Assembly: GCA_022496805.1 (NCBI GenBank)
Contig: CM040091.1
Coordinates: forward strand, 16,978,336 to 17,042,335
Length of the DNA: 64,000 nucleotides
Direction: 5' to 3'
From: Pohlia nutans
Taxonomy: Eukaryota; Streptophyta; Bryopsida; Bryales; Mniaceae
Position numbers and translations under genes: made by a program. Below, one piece after another: positions 45,011-58,247 of this stretch. Positions within the stretch are counted from its first letter, which is position 1; every line of letters starts with the position of its first letter. Under the pieces are notes generated by a model. That model ran no database searches and was not told the origin of the DNA. It saw nothing but the letters and a program-made list of their open reading frames with translations.

Positions 45011-45259
45011 TTTTACATCTCAAGTGATTTTTAGGGAAAAAAAAAGTGATAGAGAAGTTGTTGTCAAATATAGAGGGTTCTCAATGCAAGTTCTATACTT
45101 CAGGGCAACTTCTTCCTAACCATTCAAATTTGTTCATTTTCACCTCACTTTACTTCTCCTTCTCTTTCACCAATCAAATTACTTCATGTTTCACCTTCGT
45201 GAAATTGTGCATCATTTCATAGTCGGGTTTGAGACAAAGTGTAATATCACTTTCCCGGA

Positions 45260-46102
45260 GGGCAAATGCACGGTAGGGTCAACCCATTTTTTTGTCCCGG
45301 TGCACTAGAAATGACAATTTTCAAATTTTCAAAAAATCGCAGACAAAAATATAGAATTACTGCACGTGTAATATTAAATTTAGGTGGTTTAGGGATTTTG
45401 ATTTTGTGTTATCAACACCAAATTTTTCATAAAATAGTGATTATATTCTTGTAGATACATTAGATTTCTTGAAAATAGTGCGTGTCCCAATACACAAATG
45501 CACCCCAATTTTATTTAGTTTCATGATAAAAATGGCGTTTCATGTAACTTTGATCTATAATATTTTCCAATATTCAAACTTACAAAAGTAAACATCCTCA
45601 AAAAATAGATTTTTTTTGGATTTTTTCCAATTTCAAAGCAATTAAACTAAAAATATTTTGTATTTTTATCCAATCTAATCATTTTTTAAAACAAATTTTG
45701 ATGTTTTTCTTTTTGGATGTTCTTTAAAATAATATTTTTCAAGTGAGAGTTTCAATGAATATTCACATTTAGAGTAAAATGTGGATGATTTTAAGAATCC
45801 AAGTTTTGATAGAAATTCGAATAGAAATTGGTCAAAATGGTTTTAAAATGTTAGTTTAGAAATTAAATTTTCTTAAGATAGATCAATTTTGAGAAACTAA
45901 AATCTAACTATATGATTGATGTGTACTCATAGTGCATTTGTTTTTCATTGTGCCAATGCTATAGTTTTAAAAATTGGTTTTAAAACTAATAAATTTAATA
46001 AAATGCACAACATGCACAAAATGCACTAAGGGGCACCAAAGTGCAGTAAATCTTAGTTGAGTCTTTGTCTATAAATTGGTTGACCGTACCGTGCACTTGC
46101 TC
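45260..46102. mobile_element. TIR element of unknown class (~843 bp)
   Basis: Inverted ends GGGCAAATGCACGGTAGGGT and (reverse strand) GAGCAAGTGCACGGTACGGT, about 30 bp with CAACCMATTT following. No clear target duplication. Non-coding AT-rich interior. Confidence 0.6.
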
Positions 46103-47422
46103 CCTCATCTTGCCTATTTCCATGCGCAACTATCAAACCTATTGAAGTTGGCTCTAAGGCCAATTTAGTGTACTTTCTTGTTCTTAGAGTTGGGTTGCCT
46201 TTATTTATTCAAATGATTTAACCGAGAATTTAACATGGCCCTAACATGGCCCTAAAGGAGCGAAAAATAGTGCTTTATTGTGGAATGCCATTTTACAAAC
46301 TAAATTTTTGGATTGAAATATTTAGATTTGATGAATCCCAAAAGACAACATTCTACACTTATTAAGACCAATTTCAAACATGTTCCCATACACAAGTTTT
46401 GGGTGTTTTTTTTAATTTTTAAGAAGGCTAATTTGTATGGATTGAAGTTGCGTATTACTAAAGGGTATTAGGTAGGAGGAATCAGATGTGTTTTAGGTGA
46501 AAATAGTATAAGCCGATCGTAGTGTACTGGATATCCTATATGGATTGTCAAGGTGACTTCCTAGTGTATTCTACTTAAGAGGAGCAACCCATGAGCCAAG
46601 GACATCTCTTCATGTGCATTTACATGTGTTTGTATGTGCATTGTGCAATCTACTCCAACTTTTATTAGGTTATGGACCCACTCATGTGTGTTCCGTGAGT
46701 GTTTGAGTGAATTGAGGCAATTGTCGGAGGTAGAACATTGGAAGGCTATTTGGAGATATTGGAAGTAATGTACTCATAAGATGTGTAAGACTTGTTACGA
46801 CATTTTTACCACTGGAATTGACTTGTTACAATTTTATATCAAATTTATTAACAACTTGGTTTTTTCCTTTCATCTTATGCCTCTTTCTATATAATGGTTC
46901 TCTTACAGATATATCAAGTTTCAAGTTAATACAAACATTTTTTTCTTAAAAAGCTTCAAAGTTCAAATTCCACCTTTGGACACAATTAAAAAATAAAAAA
47001 CTCATTTCCACTACTTTAAACATCATGATTCTAAAGATGAAAAAGAAGCATATTTCTAAAAACAGGTAGAGAAAAAAAACATACAAACAAGATACACAAG
47101 CATACAATTAGAAGTTTCAATCTTCCCTATTTTCAACGATGTGTAGTTTTTGGGTACTTCCAGATAAAAACAATTAAAAAAAGGGTTTAGAGCTTAATAA
47201 AGTCCAAGTGTTATCAAAAGTCATCAAAATTCAAGTAGAATTTTTGATCTCAAACAAAATTAAAAGTTAAAATAAATTGGAAGTTTTATGTCAATTCCAT
47301 GACTAAAAGTCTAAAAAATAAAAAAATATTGTTTTCTACATTAACAACTTTACTTACATAACAAACAAGGATAAGAATGAAAATATTTTATAAAGGCATA
47401 ATTTATGTCCAAATTAAAACAT
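46103..47422. other. AT-rich DNA, nothing recognised
   Basis: Neither a gene nor a paired terminal repeat was found. Confidence 0.4.
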
Positions 47423-47706
47423 GATACTGTACTAGGAAGGCAGGGTTGGCAGAAACTAATTCCCCAAAACAATGCCGAACAAATAAAAATATATATCAAG
47501 TGTTTTGTCGAAATCAACAAAAATGAAGTCAACAAAAATCGTAGACAAAAAACAAAAGAAAACGTTTAGCCACTAGTAAAATTCAATGTTAGTTATTAAT
47601 AGCCAAATTTTTAATAATTATTTTTGAAAGTGCCGACCTCCACTTTTGGAACTTTTATTAATTATTCGACACAAAAGTGCCGACCCTGCCTTCCTGGTAC
47701 GGTATC
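47423..47706. mobile_element. MITE with 28-bp inverted ends (284 bp)
   Basis: Left GATACTGTACTAGGAAGGCA and right (reverse strand) GATACCGTACCAGGAAGGCA, each continuing GGGTYGGCA. Target duplication unclear. Non-coding. Confidence 0.7.
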
Positions 47707-49588
47707 CTTAGTCTACAACTTCATGTCAAACATTTATTTCCAAAATCTTAAACTAATATAATATATTGATTAATTTTCTCCTATTTGTTTTCTTAAATGC
47801 TTTTCAGATTTTTGACGAGTACAATTTGCAGTAGAAACAAATATTTTATACATTTATGACATGTTGTATATTCAAATAGCATTTAGTCTATTTAATAAGT
47901 TCTAAATGTTCATCATGATGGTGGAAACTCAAACAAAGATTTTTTTTCAACATGTTATAAATTCATACGTTCAATGCTAATAAACTATTGAAATATCAAT
48001 CACCTATAAGTTTTAGTGCTATGGAAAAAAATAAAAATAAAAATAGTTCATTTAAAATATGTTTCTTTTTTTTAACTACTGGAATAAAACTTTTGAGGAC
48101 TAAATCTTTAAGCTTTTACAACGTAGGCTTTATAATCCATATTATATATATTTTTGATTGATTTCTAATACTAATTGAATCTTTATCATCTTTGTTAATA
48201 AATTTCACACTCATTTAATTTAGTTGCAATTTGATTCAAATCCAAATTTTAATTAAATTTTTTAATGATATTTAATGTTTAATACATTATTATACAACAT
48301 AAAAAGCAAGCATTCCGCCAACAGCATTGAAGCACATCTTTATAAATGTCTCATTATTTACCAAAAAGGTGGCAATCATTTCTAAATTTTGGCCTATTCG
48401 TTGCAAATAATATTGTAACGGCCTAATTTTGAATAATTATTTAGAGATCCCTTGATGAAATTCTATATACTATCACTTGATTATTCAATATTGATAATAA
48501 AATTGTATATTCAATTTCACTTCTAGTAGTTTTTTAATTATTAAATGAGTAGGTCTTTATTCAAAATATCATTTGTGTTCAATGAAATACTATTTTGAAT
48601 TTTTTAGTAGAATAGATTTTGGTAAGAGGTAGAATTTCAATGATTGTGTAAGGTTTCTAAAATAAAATTTCATTGATAAAAATGTTTTTAGAAAACTTCT
48701 AGTTTTTTGAAAATAATATTAGGTTCATATATTTTACAATAATAATGAATTATATGAAATGAGTATGATTTTTTAGAAAACTATGATAACGAAGTGTTGT
48801 GTCCCTATATATGTATATGAAACGTCATTTGGAAATTCAAATGGTAACAATATTATTTATTAATTTTCAATATATGATGACAAATGTGAATAACCAACTT
48901 TACTATGGTACATTATTTGAACAATTTGTACCAAAAATAGAATAAAATTTCTAATAATTTTTGCACTACTAATGACAATTTGAAGTGATATAAATATAGT
49001 CCATGTCAAAATAGTGTTTAAATGTGGTAAAAAAGGTACAAGCGAAGCAGAAGATGGAACGGTGAAATGATGTGAAGGGTAAAGAAACAACCCCAATAAC
49101 CTTTGCTTATTGGTTTACTATATACTTTGGTCTTTATCATAAATTATTTTACCATTTTTTTTTTTTATAGGTTTTGCCGTTCTTTTGATATCTTTAACCT
49201 TTTTAGTTCTCTTCTTTCATTGCTAAGCTTTTTTGATTGGATTTAAATATAGTGATTGCAATCAATACTATAATTCATTTACCACACCTCTGCCAAATGA
49301 CACATAATTTCAAAAGCAAAAAAAGATATAAACTTTGCTTTAATATTCCATTAATAATTTTAAGATTTTGTCGATGACCAATAATTCAATATACTAATCA
49401 ATGGGAAAAAACACAGGGGATAAATTTAAATAAAAAATAAAAACTTTTGATCAAATCAATACCATCTAAATATATTTTATATAATATCATACTAAATATA
49501 AATACATAAATAAATAAATATATATATGTATATATTATTTTATTGAAAAGAAAATGATCTTTAAATTAATTCAATTTCACCATGTAAG
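47707..49588. other. AT-rich DNA, nothing recognised
   Basis: Open frames are short and low in complexity; no repeat boundary was identified. Confidence 0.4.
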
Positions 49589-49592
49589 TTAA

Positions 49593-50127
49593 CCCCTAAA
49601 GGACCAATCAACCCAATTATGCTTGATTTTTGGTCAAAGGCCCCAAAAATCAAGTGTCTTAGCTTTATTGTAGTTGGTGTTTTCATTAGATGTTTAAGTT
49701 AAGTTATGATACATCTTTTGACCGTTGGGATTGGAGAATAAACTTCATTTGAAGCTTTTCCACCATTGAGAACTTTGAATTTTGAGTGTCCAAAATACAA
49801 AGGGCTTTCTAAAGATGCTTCAATCATAAGTCTCTTTTAATTTCTTCACCTTCAATTTTTTACTCCATGTAAATATAACTTTTATCTACCTTAAATATAA
49901 TTTTTCATATTAAATTTGACAGAAACGTATTTATTTTGAATTTTTACCTTGTTTACATCATAAAATTTGTAAATATTCAAAAATCTTCCAATCATGTTGA
50001 AAATTTTGTCATACCTTCATAATGTCGATGATTATTTATGAAAAATTATAAATCATTCAATGTGATATTTAAAGTATGCAAATTATAGTGCTTTGACTTT
50101 TGCAAAAGAGGTGAAGACCTTTAGGGG
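49593..50127. mobile_element. TTAA-bounded C-class element, subfamily S4 (535 bp)
   Basis: TTAA at 49589-49592 and 50128-50131; ends CCCCTAAAGGACCAATC and (reverse strand) CCCCTAAAGGTCTTCACC. Single copy in the window. Length close to S1 and S2. Non-coding. Confidence 0.82.
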
Positions 50128-50659
50128 TTAAGAGATGAAATGTTATAGTAAGAAGTTCTCACAGTTAAAATTTTTCAAAAAATAAAAAATAACACATTTA
50201 TCTAAATATAATGAAATATGTATGGAACCTAATTACGTGTTTTAATTTTATCTTGGACAATTCAATCCCGTCTACTAATGGCCATGTTAAAAATAAATAA
50301 ATAAATAAACATTGACAATAGAGCAAGTGTGCACAAGTTCTGTAGTACCATTATAGTTTTAACACAAATTATATTAAAATTTTAAATAATCAATTTCTAT
50401 TTTAAATTCCAAAAAATTTCAGCATTGAAACAAATAATATTAAAAGCACAAAATGCCAAACGTCATAATAAAATAATTTTCTTTAACACATTTGTGCCTA
50501 AATTGTAAAATTACTATGCCAATAACATATAAGAATTATAAGCTTAGAGTCGAGATGATAATTTTAAATTGCTTGTTGATTGATTAAAGAATGACTTTAA
50601 AAGAAATTTTATTGTCGTTATAGGTACACAATACTACAAAGTAATTTTTTTTTTATTAA

Positions 50660-51197
50660 CCCTTTAATGTCCCGATTCAACACTATTTTCAAAGATTTGT
50701 TATAAAATGGTTGATGAAAAACGAAAATGGAGTTGATGTACAAAACAAAGTTGCAAATGTCAATGTGTAGATAACATCCGTACGGTTGGATTCATCATAT
50801 TTATTATCAATATTTTTAAAGTAATTTGCAGGGTTTTCTCTTGAAAATCAATTAAAAATCCAAAATTAACACAATTTTTTTTTAAAATATTGTAATGAAA
50901 TTAGAATGACATGCACTACGAGATGGTATGGTTTCCATTATTTGATTCTACTTACTATGGAAAATCATATTTAAGGTCTTTCTTTTTGAACTAAGATTGA
51001 AACTTGACATTAATCACTTTTGTAATTTTTCAAAAATTCACGTTATCTTATTTGGAAGATCCATACCGTACAAATGGTATTCGACTAGCACAAGAATGAA
51101 AAAAATAAAATTGGATGAAAAACATCCGGTACCTACAAAAATAAAGCTGCTCAAATTCATCCGGCGTCCAGATTCTGGACGCCGGCGCACTAAAGGG
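50660..51197 (-). mobile_element. TTAA-bounded C-class element, subfamily S2 (538 bp), inverted
   Basis: TTAA at 50656-50659 and 51198-51201. Same length as 36143-36680 and highly similar on the opposite strand, including the 25-bp palindrome near the end (51161-51185). Confidence 0.88.
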
Positions 51198-51572
51198 TTA
51201 ATAAGACAAGTTTAAACTTTTTAGTAGGGTTTTCATGATATGTATTTAAATTCTACAATCATGCTCTAGATTATTGATACAATGGAATTCAAAACCAGAT
51301 CAACCTTGAGCATTTGCATTCAAAAAGCGAGAACACAAGTTTGACGAGAACGAATTAACACATTACAAAAAGTGCAAATGCAAAAGTAGTAGTAATTGTG
51401 GTAGTGTACACTTTAATAAAATAGAAATTGAAGCAAAATGTAGGGCAAAATGAAATCTCGTTCAAAAATTAACTAATTTCAAAGTTTTCCCTCTTTGTGA
51501 AAGCACTTGAATAATATATAATTTTTTTCAATGCTACAAAATAGACAACATACTTTGGCATGTTGTTAAATT

Positions 51573-51673
51573 CTCCCTTTGTTTCAATATAAGATGCACC
51601 TCTGACAATTCAACAATGTTGAAAATACTGTGTTGAATTCTTGGAGGTGCTTCTTATATTGGAATAGAGGGAG
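51573..51673. mobile_element. Stowaway-like MITE (101 bp)
   Basis: Ends CTCCCTTTGTTTCAATATAA and (reverse strand) CTCCCTCTATTCCAATATAA, followed by AGAGCACCTC-type inverted sequence. TA on the right (51674-51675), TT on the left. It ends a few bases before the next TTAA element. Confidence 0.75.
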
Positions 51674-51683
51674 TAACGTTTAA

Positions 51684-52086
51684 CCCTTAAAGGATGTTGG
51701 GGTATTTTATACGCCGGTAGTATCAACATACAGATGATGCTAAGGGGTGTAAAAGTGTGAATTTGGAGGGGAGATTTTTTGAGGAGGTGCATATCCATGC
51801 ACTGTGCATATGGTAATTTTCAAGAGCATTTCCATTAGTTGTGGGATCATAAAACAATTATGTATTTTTCCAATATACGACTCAAAATACGTAAAAAACG
51901 CCCTTTGAGTAGTCATATCTTTTTTTCTGTGTCACATATTATTAAACTAAAAAATTGTATATTTAGTTCCCATTCCAAGCTCCATTTTTCATATTTGCAG
52001 ATTTTATCAATATCATAGTCTTCGTGGTGAAATACCATCTGGAAGAACACTTGCAACCCTTTTTGACATGCAACATCCTTTAGGGG
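51684..52086. mobile_element. TTAA-bounded C-class element, subfamily S5 (403 bp)
   Basis: TTAA at 51680-51683 and 52087-52090; ends CCCTTAAAGGATGTTG and (reverse strand) CCCCTAAAGGATGTTG, 15 of 16 matching. The best terminal inverted repeat of the C-class in the window. Confidence 0.85.
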
Positions 52087-52463
52087 TTAAGACCACTTAA
52101 AATAAAAAAATTCAAATTTTATTTTGTATATATAAAAAATTATTCAAATATTGAAAAATTTACATATTATTTTGTATTAATGACGTTGAAGATTTTAGAT
52201 GGAATCCTTTGTACATTAAATTACACTAAATGATCTTCAAATGAATGTTCTTAAAACATATAGCATGTTCACAAGTGCATTATTTTATATATGCATAACT
52301 AATCTATAGGGACTCTACATACATCATGACACGAGCTTGAACTTTAGTATAAACGCCATCCTTGAGTACTAAGAAATAGTGTCACAACTTGGTGTCCAAG
52401 ACCACTATTGGCATTCACTTGCCGATGTTAGTAGTGACCGGAGAAATTTATATCTCATGTTAA

Positions 52464-53005
52464 CCCCTAAAAGCCCGAGGGGTATTGGAAAAAACATAGA
52501 TGTGTTATAATATGTGCCTTCCATATGTTTGATGAAGGTTGGTTCAATAGACAAAATGTAGAGTATCATCTTTACAAATTATCCGTACGGTCAAACTTCC
52601 TAAATAATCTTTAGATCATTTTTTAATGAATTTAAAAGCATTAACCTTCGAAAATTTGTATAAATTATAATTTTCAATTTTAGAGTTCAAAATTTAGTAC
52701 GATTGGTTAAAGTTGGGCTATCTATCGTAAATTTCAAAAAAGCAAGAGAAACGATGGAGGAATCATCATTACTTTCCCCAAATAGAAAATTTTGTAACAC
52801 TAAGACAATGTTGAGGTGATCTACTTTGAAAAATTCTCCCGGGTGGAGTTTAACTCGGATTGCCATTATTCAAATTGGGTTGGAAAGTAGACTTGATGTA
52901 GTATTTTAAAATATTTTTTATTTTTTCAAAAAAAGAGTTTTTTGTTCCAGGCAGCCCGTTTTTTCCGGGCAGCGACCAGAAAATGGTCGCTCGGGAGCTT
53001 AGGGG
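52464..53005 (+). mobile_element. TTAA-bounded C-class element, subfamily S1 (542 bp)
   Basis: TTAA at 52460-52463 and 53006-53009; ends CCCCTAAAAGCCCGAG and (reverse strand) CCCCTAAGCTCCCGAG. Homologous along its length to 5687-6225. Confidence 0.87.
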
Positions 53006-53009
53006 TTAA

Positions 53010-53940
53010 AAAGAATTCCAGGGCCTATTTCTGGCTATGTCTATTCCTTTAGTTTACTTGTCCTGCCAAAATGACGGCACAGTAACTAATGTGCATTAAC
53101 TAAAGAATCTTTTTGCCCAAAATAAATACAACCCAAGAGAAGACATTATATGTCAAATCTTATTTTCCCGGGCTCTTTGTGTACATGTCCTTCATGTATA
53201 TATACTCTATACGCTATATATTTCATATTGATGTTCTAATCCATTCCATGTACATTGTATGATGCACCATCACCTACCACAGATCGAGTTTGGAACGCCG
53301 GGTTTAGAGTCACCTACACTAAAGCAACAAGCTCTAAGATTTTTGGGGCCAATGTCATGCTTTTGGACGTGACAACGTCCCCATAAAGCATTACTGATCG
53401 TGCATTAATGTGATTGAGAGTGATTGATCATTCCACTAGTTGACGTTGCATCAAAGATTGAGGTGGATGGTACACACAGTTTAGGGGATTGCAGTTTCAT
53501 GTCAATATTGGTCCCTACTTTGATGTTTGTGCCTTAACTTCTGTTTATCGGTTTCGTATAAGGGTTTAGTGACATACTTCAATGTTGGTCACCAACACTA
53601 CAGCTACGGCCGTGATTTGAACAACCGGAGAGCATTGTAGCGATTTGCCATTCTAGTAGGTCACCTCACAAGAACTCCGAATAGATTGCTTGCTCGCCTA
53701 GACAGAAATTGCTTCCAATTCTAACTAAGGTACACTATCTAAGTTTGTATGGTATCAAGAGATACTCACCTCTCAAAGGCATGTATCCAAGTTTATAATG
53801 GTATCAAGTTTCATGAAAGGTTAGTATCGCATTTCTTTTCTTGCTTTTGCATCATTGTGCTTCATGGTTGTAACGCTAAAAAAAAACGTGACCAAACTTC
53901 GGCACTATTCCTTGGTGCACAAAGACCAACCTTTCAACTA
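53010..53940. other. Spacer, nothing recognised
   Basis: Mixed-composition DNA with stop codons in every frame. A few higher-GC stretches (53270-53700) show no domain or splice pattern. Confidence 0.4.
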
Positions 53941-54156
53941 CACTAAATAGGTAGATTAGTGTTAGATAATTATAAGATTTGAAAATATTATAGATTTTTA
54001 CTCTTGACAAAAAAAATTACCAAAGACATTGATTCCAATACTATTGAAAGATCCCCATCTTGACCAATATATAGGGTAAGAAAATTGGTCAAAAGTAAAA
54101 ACTTACAACATGTTTATGTAAATTAGTGTATCTAACACTAATCTACCTATTTAGTG
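53941..54156. mobile_element. TIR element with perfect 28-bp ends (216 bp)
   Basis: Both ends read CACTAAATAGGTAGATTAGT then GTTAGATA with no mismatch. Flanks are TA on both sides, so mariner-like insertion is possible; the CACTA start would instead predict a 3-bp duplication, which is not seen. Confidence 0.75.
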
Positions 54157-55645
54157 TAGTGAAAAGCATCCATGAAAAAACCAAAGTGGCCTGGCGGATC
54201 AAAAAATTCCCTATCCGTCTGGGACTGACAGACAAATTCATGGTAAGAATATTACAACAGTTACTTCATAAATTTTTGGACGGTAAGTTCAATCATCAGA
54301 TGGTAAGTTCAAACAACATTTAGGTGGAAACAAAACAACTTCAAATTGGTTTAAAAAGGCATGTTCAAAACTACACCACTCCTGGTTTTAAAGCTCTTGG
54401 TACTTGGAAGGCGTCACAATTTTGTGCTCTGCTCGGAAATATGCCATTCTAATAAATATAACCATGAACACGATGGTAGCCAGTGATATTTTCAAAGTAA
54501 CATGGAACTGTTACAAACCACTACGAATGAAGCTGAATCACTTCACTAGAAAGGAAATGTGTCGTTTTTCACTTACTATAATTGAAAAAGAAATGAAACG
54601 GCGCTAGGCACATGGGCTGTGTTAGTGCTGATGAGTAGTTTTGGTCACAAGAAGACAGAAAAGTAAGTATAATATTCCGGTACTATTCACTCTGTCCACG
54701 AAATGAGGAATGAAAAACAACAGGTTTGCTACTACCGGTAGTGCTTGAGTTTTAGCAACGCTTGAGCGCCTTACAAATGTTACTCACCTGATAAGAATTA
54801 GATAATGAATCTGAAGAATTTGAATCAGAGCGCACGGTCGGCACTTTGAAGGCTGACTTGGCGCTAATGAATTTGTTCTACATCCTAGTTACTGCCGGGT
54901 TCATGTTGCTTCATCATAGTCTTCACGCGAAATCAAATGTAAATCTCGGTCATGATCGACAACAGCAGCAACAACGACGCACCACGAGCATTTAAGAAAC
55001 CTCCGCCACCAGTTCGGAGTACAACGCCAGGTCTGCGAACACAAAATGTTTGAAATCAAAAACTAGAATTTCGACTAAGAGAGTCAACAATGCGAAAACT
55101 CTCCATTAGCATCTCAAAACTCTCGCACAATTCACAACGAGTTTCACATTTGAACGAGAGGAAGATATTTCAAATACAAGCCTTTGCAAAGGAGTCCGCG
55201 AAAAGCTATCGACATAGAGAAATTTGAATTCAACTAAGAGATTTGAACAGCATTGGGAAAACTCTCTCAACATCTCTAGAAAATTTCTCAAGAAGCTTCG
55301 TAGATTAATGCTAGAAGAACATTAAAATTGCAAGGCTCTGATTGAAAAGAAATCTGCGAAGATGCATAAACAGATCAGCATTACAAAATTTGAATTTTAA
55401 ACAAAATATTCGACAGAGAGATTCGGAAACGGGCAAACTCTCTCCCTGAAGAACTCAAACTGCCGCAAAATTCTCAAGGAGCTTCAATTCACACATAAAC
55501 GCTAGGAAAAGCCTAAACCTCTTTTGAGAAATCCGAGAGTACACATAAAAATATCGACACTGCGAAACTTGAAATTCAACAATGAGAAAAATCTCGCGAA
55601 TTTCTCACAGAACATTAAAAACACAATGGAGCGAGTGGATCACAC
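54157..55645. other. Spacer with degenerate tandem repeats
   Basis: Bases about 55040-55620 hold four loosely similar units of ~120 bp with the theme AAATTTGAATT(C/T)A(A/G)C and AACTCTC...TTCTCA. They directly follow the decayed coding fragment on the minus strand and could be its intron or 3' flank. No other gene is supported. Confidence 0.4.
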
Positions 55646-56069
55646 CTAATAGAGGTTGAACGACAGAGCCACGCGTTTCCCGATCTTGACCTTCAACATC
55701 CGCTCCCTGGCATTCTCAATCGCTGTAAGCACAATGAACTTACTCCCTTCGAGATTATACTGAAACTGATTCAACAAATTGATCACGAGGCTCTTCCGTA
55801 CCGCTTCCCGGTTCCCACAGTCACCGTCAAATGCAGGATAGAATTCTTCTCCACCGTGACATCAATCGGTCATGTGGCATCCGATCCACGGCTTCGCTCC
55901 CTTCCCGAGCTCCGCGCACGGAGGCCGGTCTCTTGGACGGCTTGAGAGGTGTCGTGTAGCCCGAGAGATCTGCGTCTGTGAAGATTGCACATGTTGAGAG
56001 CAAAACGAGCGCGGAGAGGATAAGTTTTGTTGTCGTTGCGGCCAAATCCCGGAAGCAAAGACCGACCGA
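55646..56069 (-). pseudogene. Decayed coding fragment, unrecognised
   Basis: GC-richer than its surroundings and coding-like in three successive frames on the minus strand: first a hydrophobic stretch (TTTKLILSALVLLSTCAIF) followed by a basic region; then IDVTVEKNSILHLTV; then NREAVRKSLVINLLNQFQYN and ENARERMLKVKIGKRVALSF to a stop at 55646. Two single-base shifts are needed to link the frames. It may be a pseudogene of a membrane-anchored protein, or an intact gene with sequence errors. The upstream end is cut by a MITE at 56070. The family is not recognised. Confidence 0.4.
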
Positions 56070-56444
56070 GGGCCGCTTCACACTATGGCCGAAGGTCGAG
56101 AGGCCGCCGGTTTCCACCAATCAAATTGCAAGAAACCATGGTTTCGGCCTCTCGACCCTTCACACTAGAGGCCAAAGTCCAAAGGCCGTGGACCTTCAAA
56201 ATGCTTACATGGCAACACTTTTAGACCAAGGTGACGGCCTCTCGAGAGGAAGTTTGGGTCCTACATTTTGCAAGACCCGTCACTATGGTCGAGAGGCCGT
56301 CGATTTCTTTTCATAAAAAATGAAAACTATATTTTATGCCTATTTTCAGTAGATTTCTTTGGACTCTCAACAAAGTTTGGACTCTCAATCCCACGGCCTC
56401 CCGACTTGGACGGCCATAAGTTAGTGTGAACTGTGAAGCGGCCC
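56070..56444. mobile_element. Tourist-like (PIF/Harbinger) MITE (375 bp)
   Basis: Ends GGGCCGCTTCACACTATGGC and (reverse strand) GGGCCGCTTCACAGTTCACA. Flanks CGA and TGA suggest a decayed 3-bp duplication. Same family as 58248-58613 and, more distantly, 5145-5625. It adjoins the decayed coding fragment. Confidence 0.8.
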
Positions 56445-56702
56445 TGAGGCTACCGAGGACTTTGTGGAGGAGTAAACTACAGTAGCGCCATGGCCGGCCG
56501 GCTATGACGATGTGCACTGTGTCCCGGAATGGCGGCTTAAGTGAAGATTGCTGCTATTGCGGCGTGGATTTGAATGGCCTTCCAGAACATCGGGATTGCT
56601 CTTGCGCGCGCGGGCTCTGCGCATGAGCATTTCCGAAAGTCCCGCCTCGACGTTCAGGATTTGAGTGTGGTAGGTTTCTGGCGGGTGGCTGCACATGTGA
56701 AT

Positions 56703-56804
56703 CAGCGTTTTTTTTTTCTGGCGAAAAAAAGTTGCTGGCAGATGCTTGGAAGCAGCTGCGAAGGAGCTGCGAGCAACTTCTTGTCGCCAGAAAAAAGAAC
56801 GCTG
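56703..56804. mobile_element. Short hAT MITE (102 bp)
   Basis: Inverted ends CAGCGTTTTTTTTTTCTGGC and (reverse strand) CAGCGTTCTTTTTTCTGGCG continue to GTTGCT. Perfect 8-bp duplication ATGTGAAT (56695-56702, 56805-56812). Confidence 0.9.
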
Positions 56805-56812
56805 ATGTGAAT

Positions 56813-58247
56813 GTTGCGTTTTGTTTCATTTTTGAAAATGCTTTCATTTGTGTAAAATTCAAAATACCCACACACATGCATGCATATATACATACAAGTA
56901 TAATTATTAAATACCCATTGTCACCAAAATGGTCACCTTTTCATCCCGAATGTTTTTCATTCGGTTTTGTAAGACTTCAATCAACTATCCAGTTCATATT
57001 CTCGTACGTTCAATTTTGCAATGCATGCTTGTATGTATGCATGCATGTATGTTTTGTTTTTATTGAAAGTGATTGTAATGCACTCACATTGTTTTGAAAT
57101 AAAAAACATAGAAGCAGTGTTCCCACGGACTTTTTTTATTTTGGATTAGAGGGAGTGAATGTAGGAAAGATAAATAATAATCAGAAAACTGGCTCAAAAA
57201 CCATTGGGAACACAGAGGTTGTGGTAACTTGTCCGATCATACCGTAGAGGATTAGGTAGTAAGGTTTCGCGTTAGTATCTATAGAGTAGAAAAAGACGAT
57301 TTTACCTCTGTTGATAACTAGGATCAAATTATTGTTGATACTTTTTTGATAACTTGGATTGCACTAAGGGTAGACCGCTCTTTTCATCAATGGAGTACAT
57401 CACGCCATTCCAAACTAATTGAACCTCTACGGATTCAATTTTTAAATTAATTCAAACATTGCTGGAGGTACACAAAATAAAAGATATGGAGGTATCGGTT
57501 GAAAATTGATAGTGAGCTCATCCAACTTTAACAGTTGCATTAAAAAGAAAGTGCAATATATCCCATTAGGCTAGCAATTGCAACCTTACAAATCCAAATG
57601 TACATTTCAAATCAAACTCCTTTTAAGGCGTTGGAGTGTTTCCATCTCATGACTAAAAGAGGAAGATGGAATGAAATAGAACGGCATGAAACTCAATATG
57701 ACTTTATATAGTTAGAGTTTTAAGTATCATGTTGCGGATGCCCTTTCTAGCATTAGTTGTTTTAGCTAGTGGCATCAAGGATGTGTGAGCATTGGTAGTC
57801 ATGACCAATGGTCCTTTGTCAGGTGGACATCAAATCATATCAAGGGTGGATCGAACATACACTTTATTCACGCCAGACTCAAAATAGGCATTTTGGAGTT
57901 CTTCTTCCTTTCTTTCTTCTTGTGACCATTGCATTTTGGATTGATACCATAATTAAAGAAGATGAAGCTCATAATTCATTTGAGTTAGCTAAAAACAAGT
58001 AGGATTCTATGCTCAGTCTGCAAAGTTTGCATGTTTAAATTATTGACACGGATTGCACATGAATAGTCCCTTGGTTCTTTCATAAATTATAGTCCTTTAT
58101 GCTTGAAGGAACTTCTGAGAACTTTGCTTTAGCATTGGGGAGGCCACAAACTCCAGTCCCTTGGGCGGTACAGGGCGTTGCTTTAGATTATTCTCCAATT
58201 CACCATAGACTAGTTTTGATGTCTTTTGAAACTAAAAACAAGTTTAA
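56813..58247. other. Spacer with minor repeats
   Basis: A GCATGCAT/GTATG-rich simple repeat lies near 57025-57055. TGTTCCCA and TGGGAACA at 57119 and 57205 may bound a tiny MITE, without a clear duplication. The dispersed repeat shared with 44152-44230 is at 57805-57890. No gene. Confidence 0.4.

Noticed and set aside
57117..57213. Tiny MITE bounded by TGTTCCCA/TGGGAACA
   Set aside because: Inverted ends are short and imperfect and no target duplication could be found.
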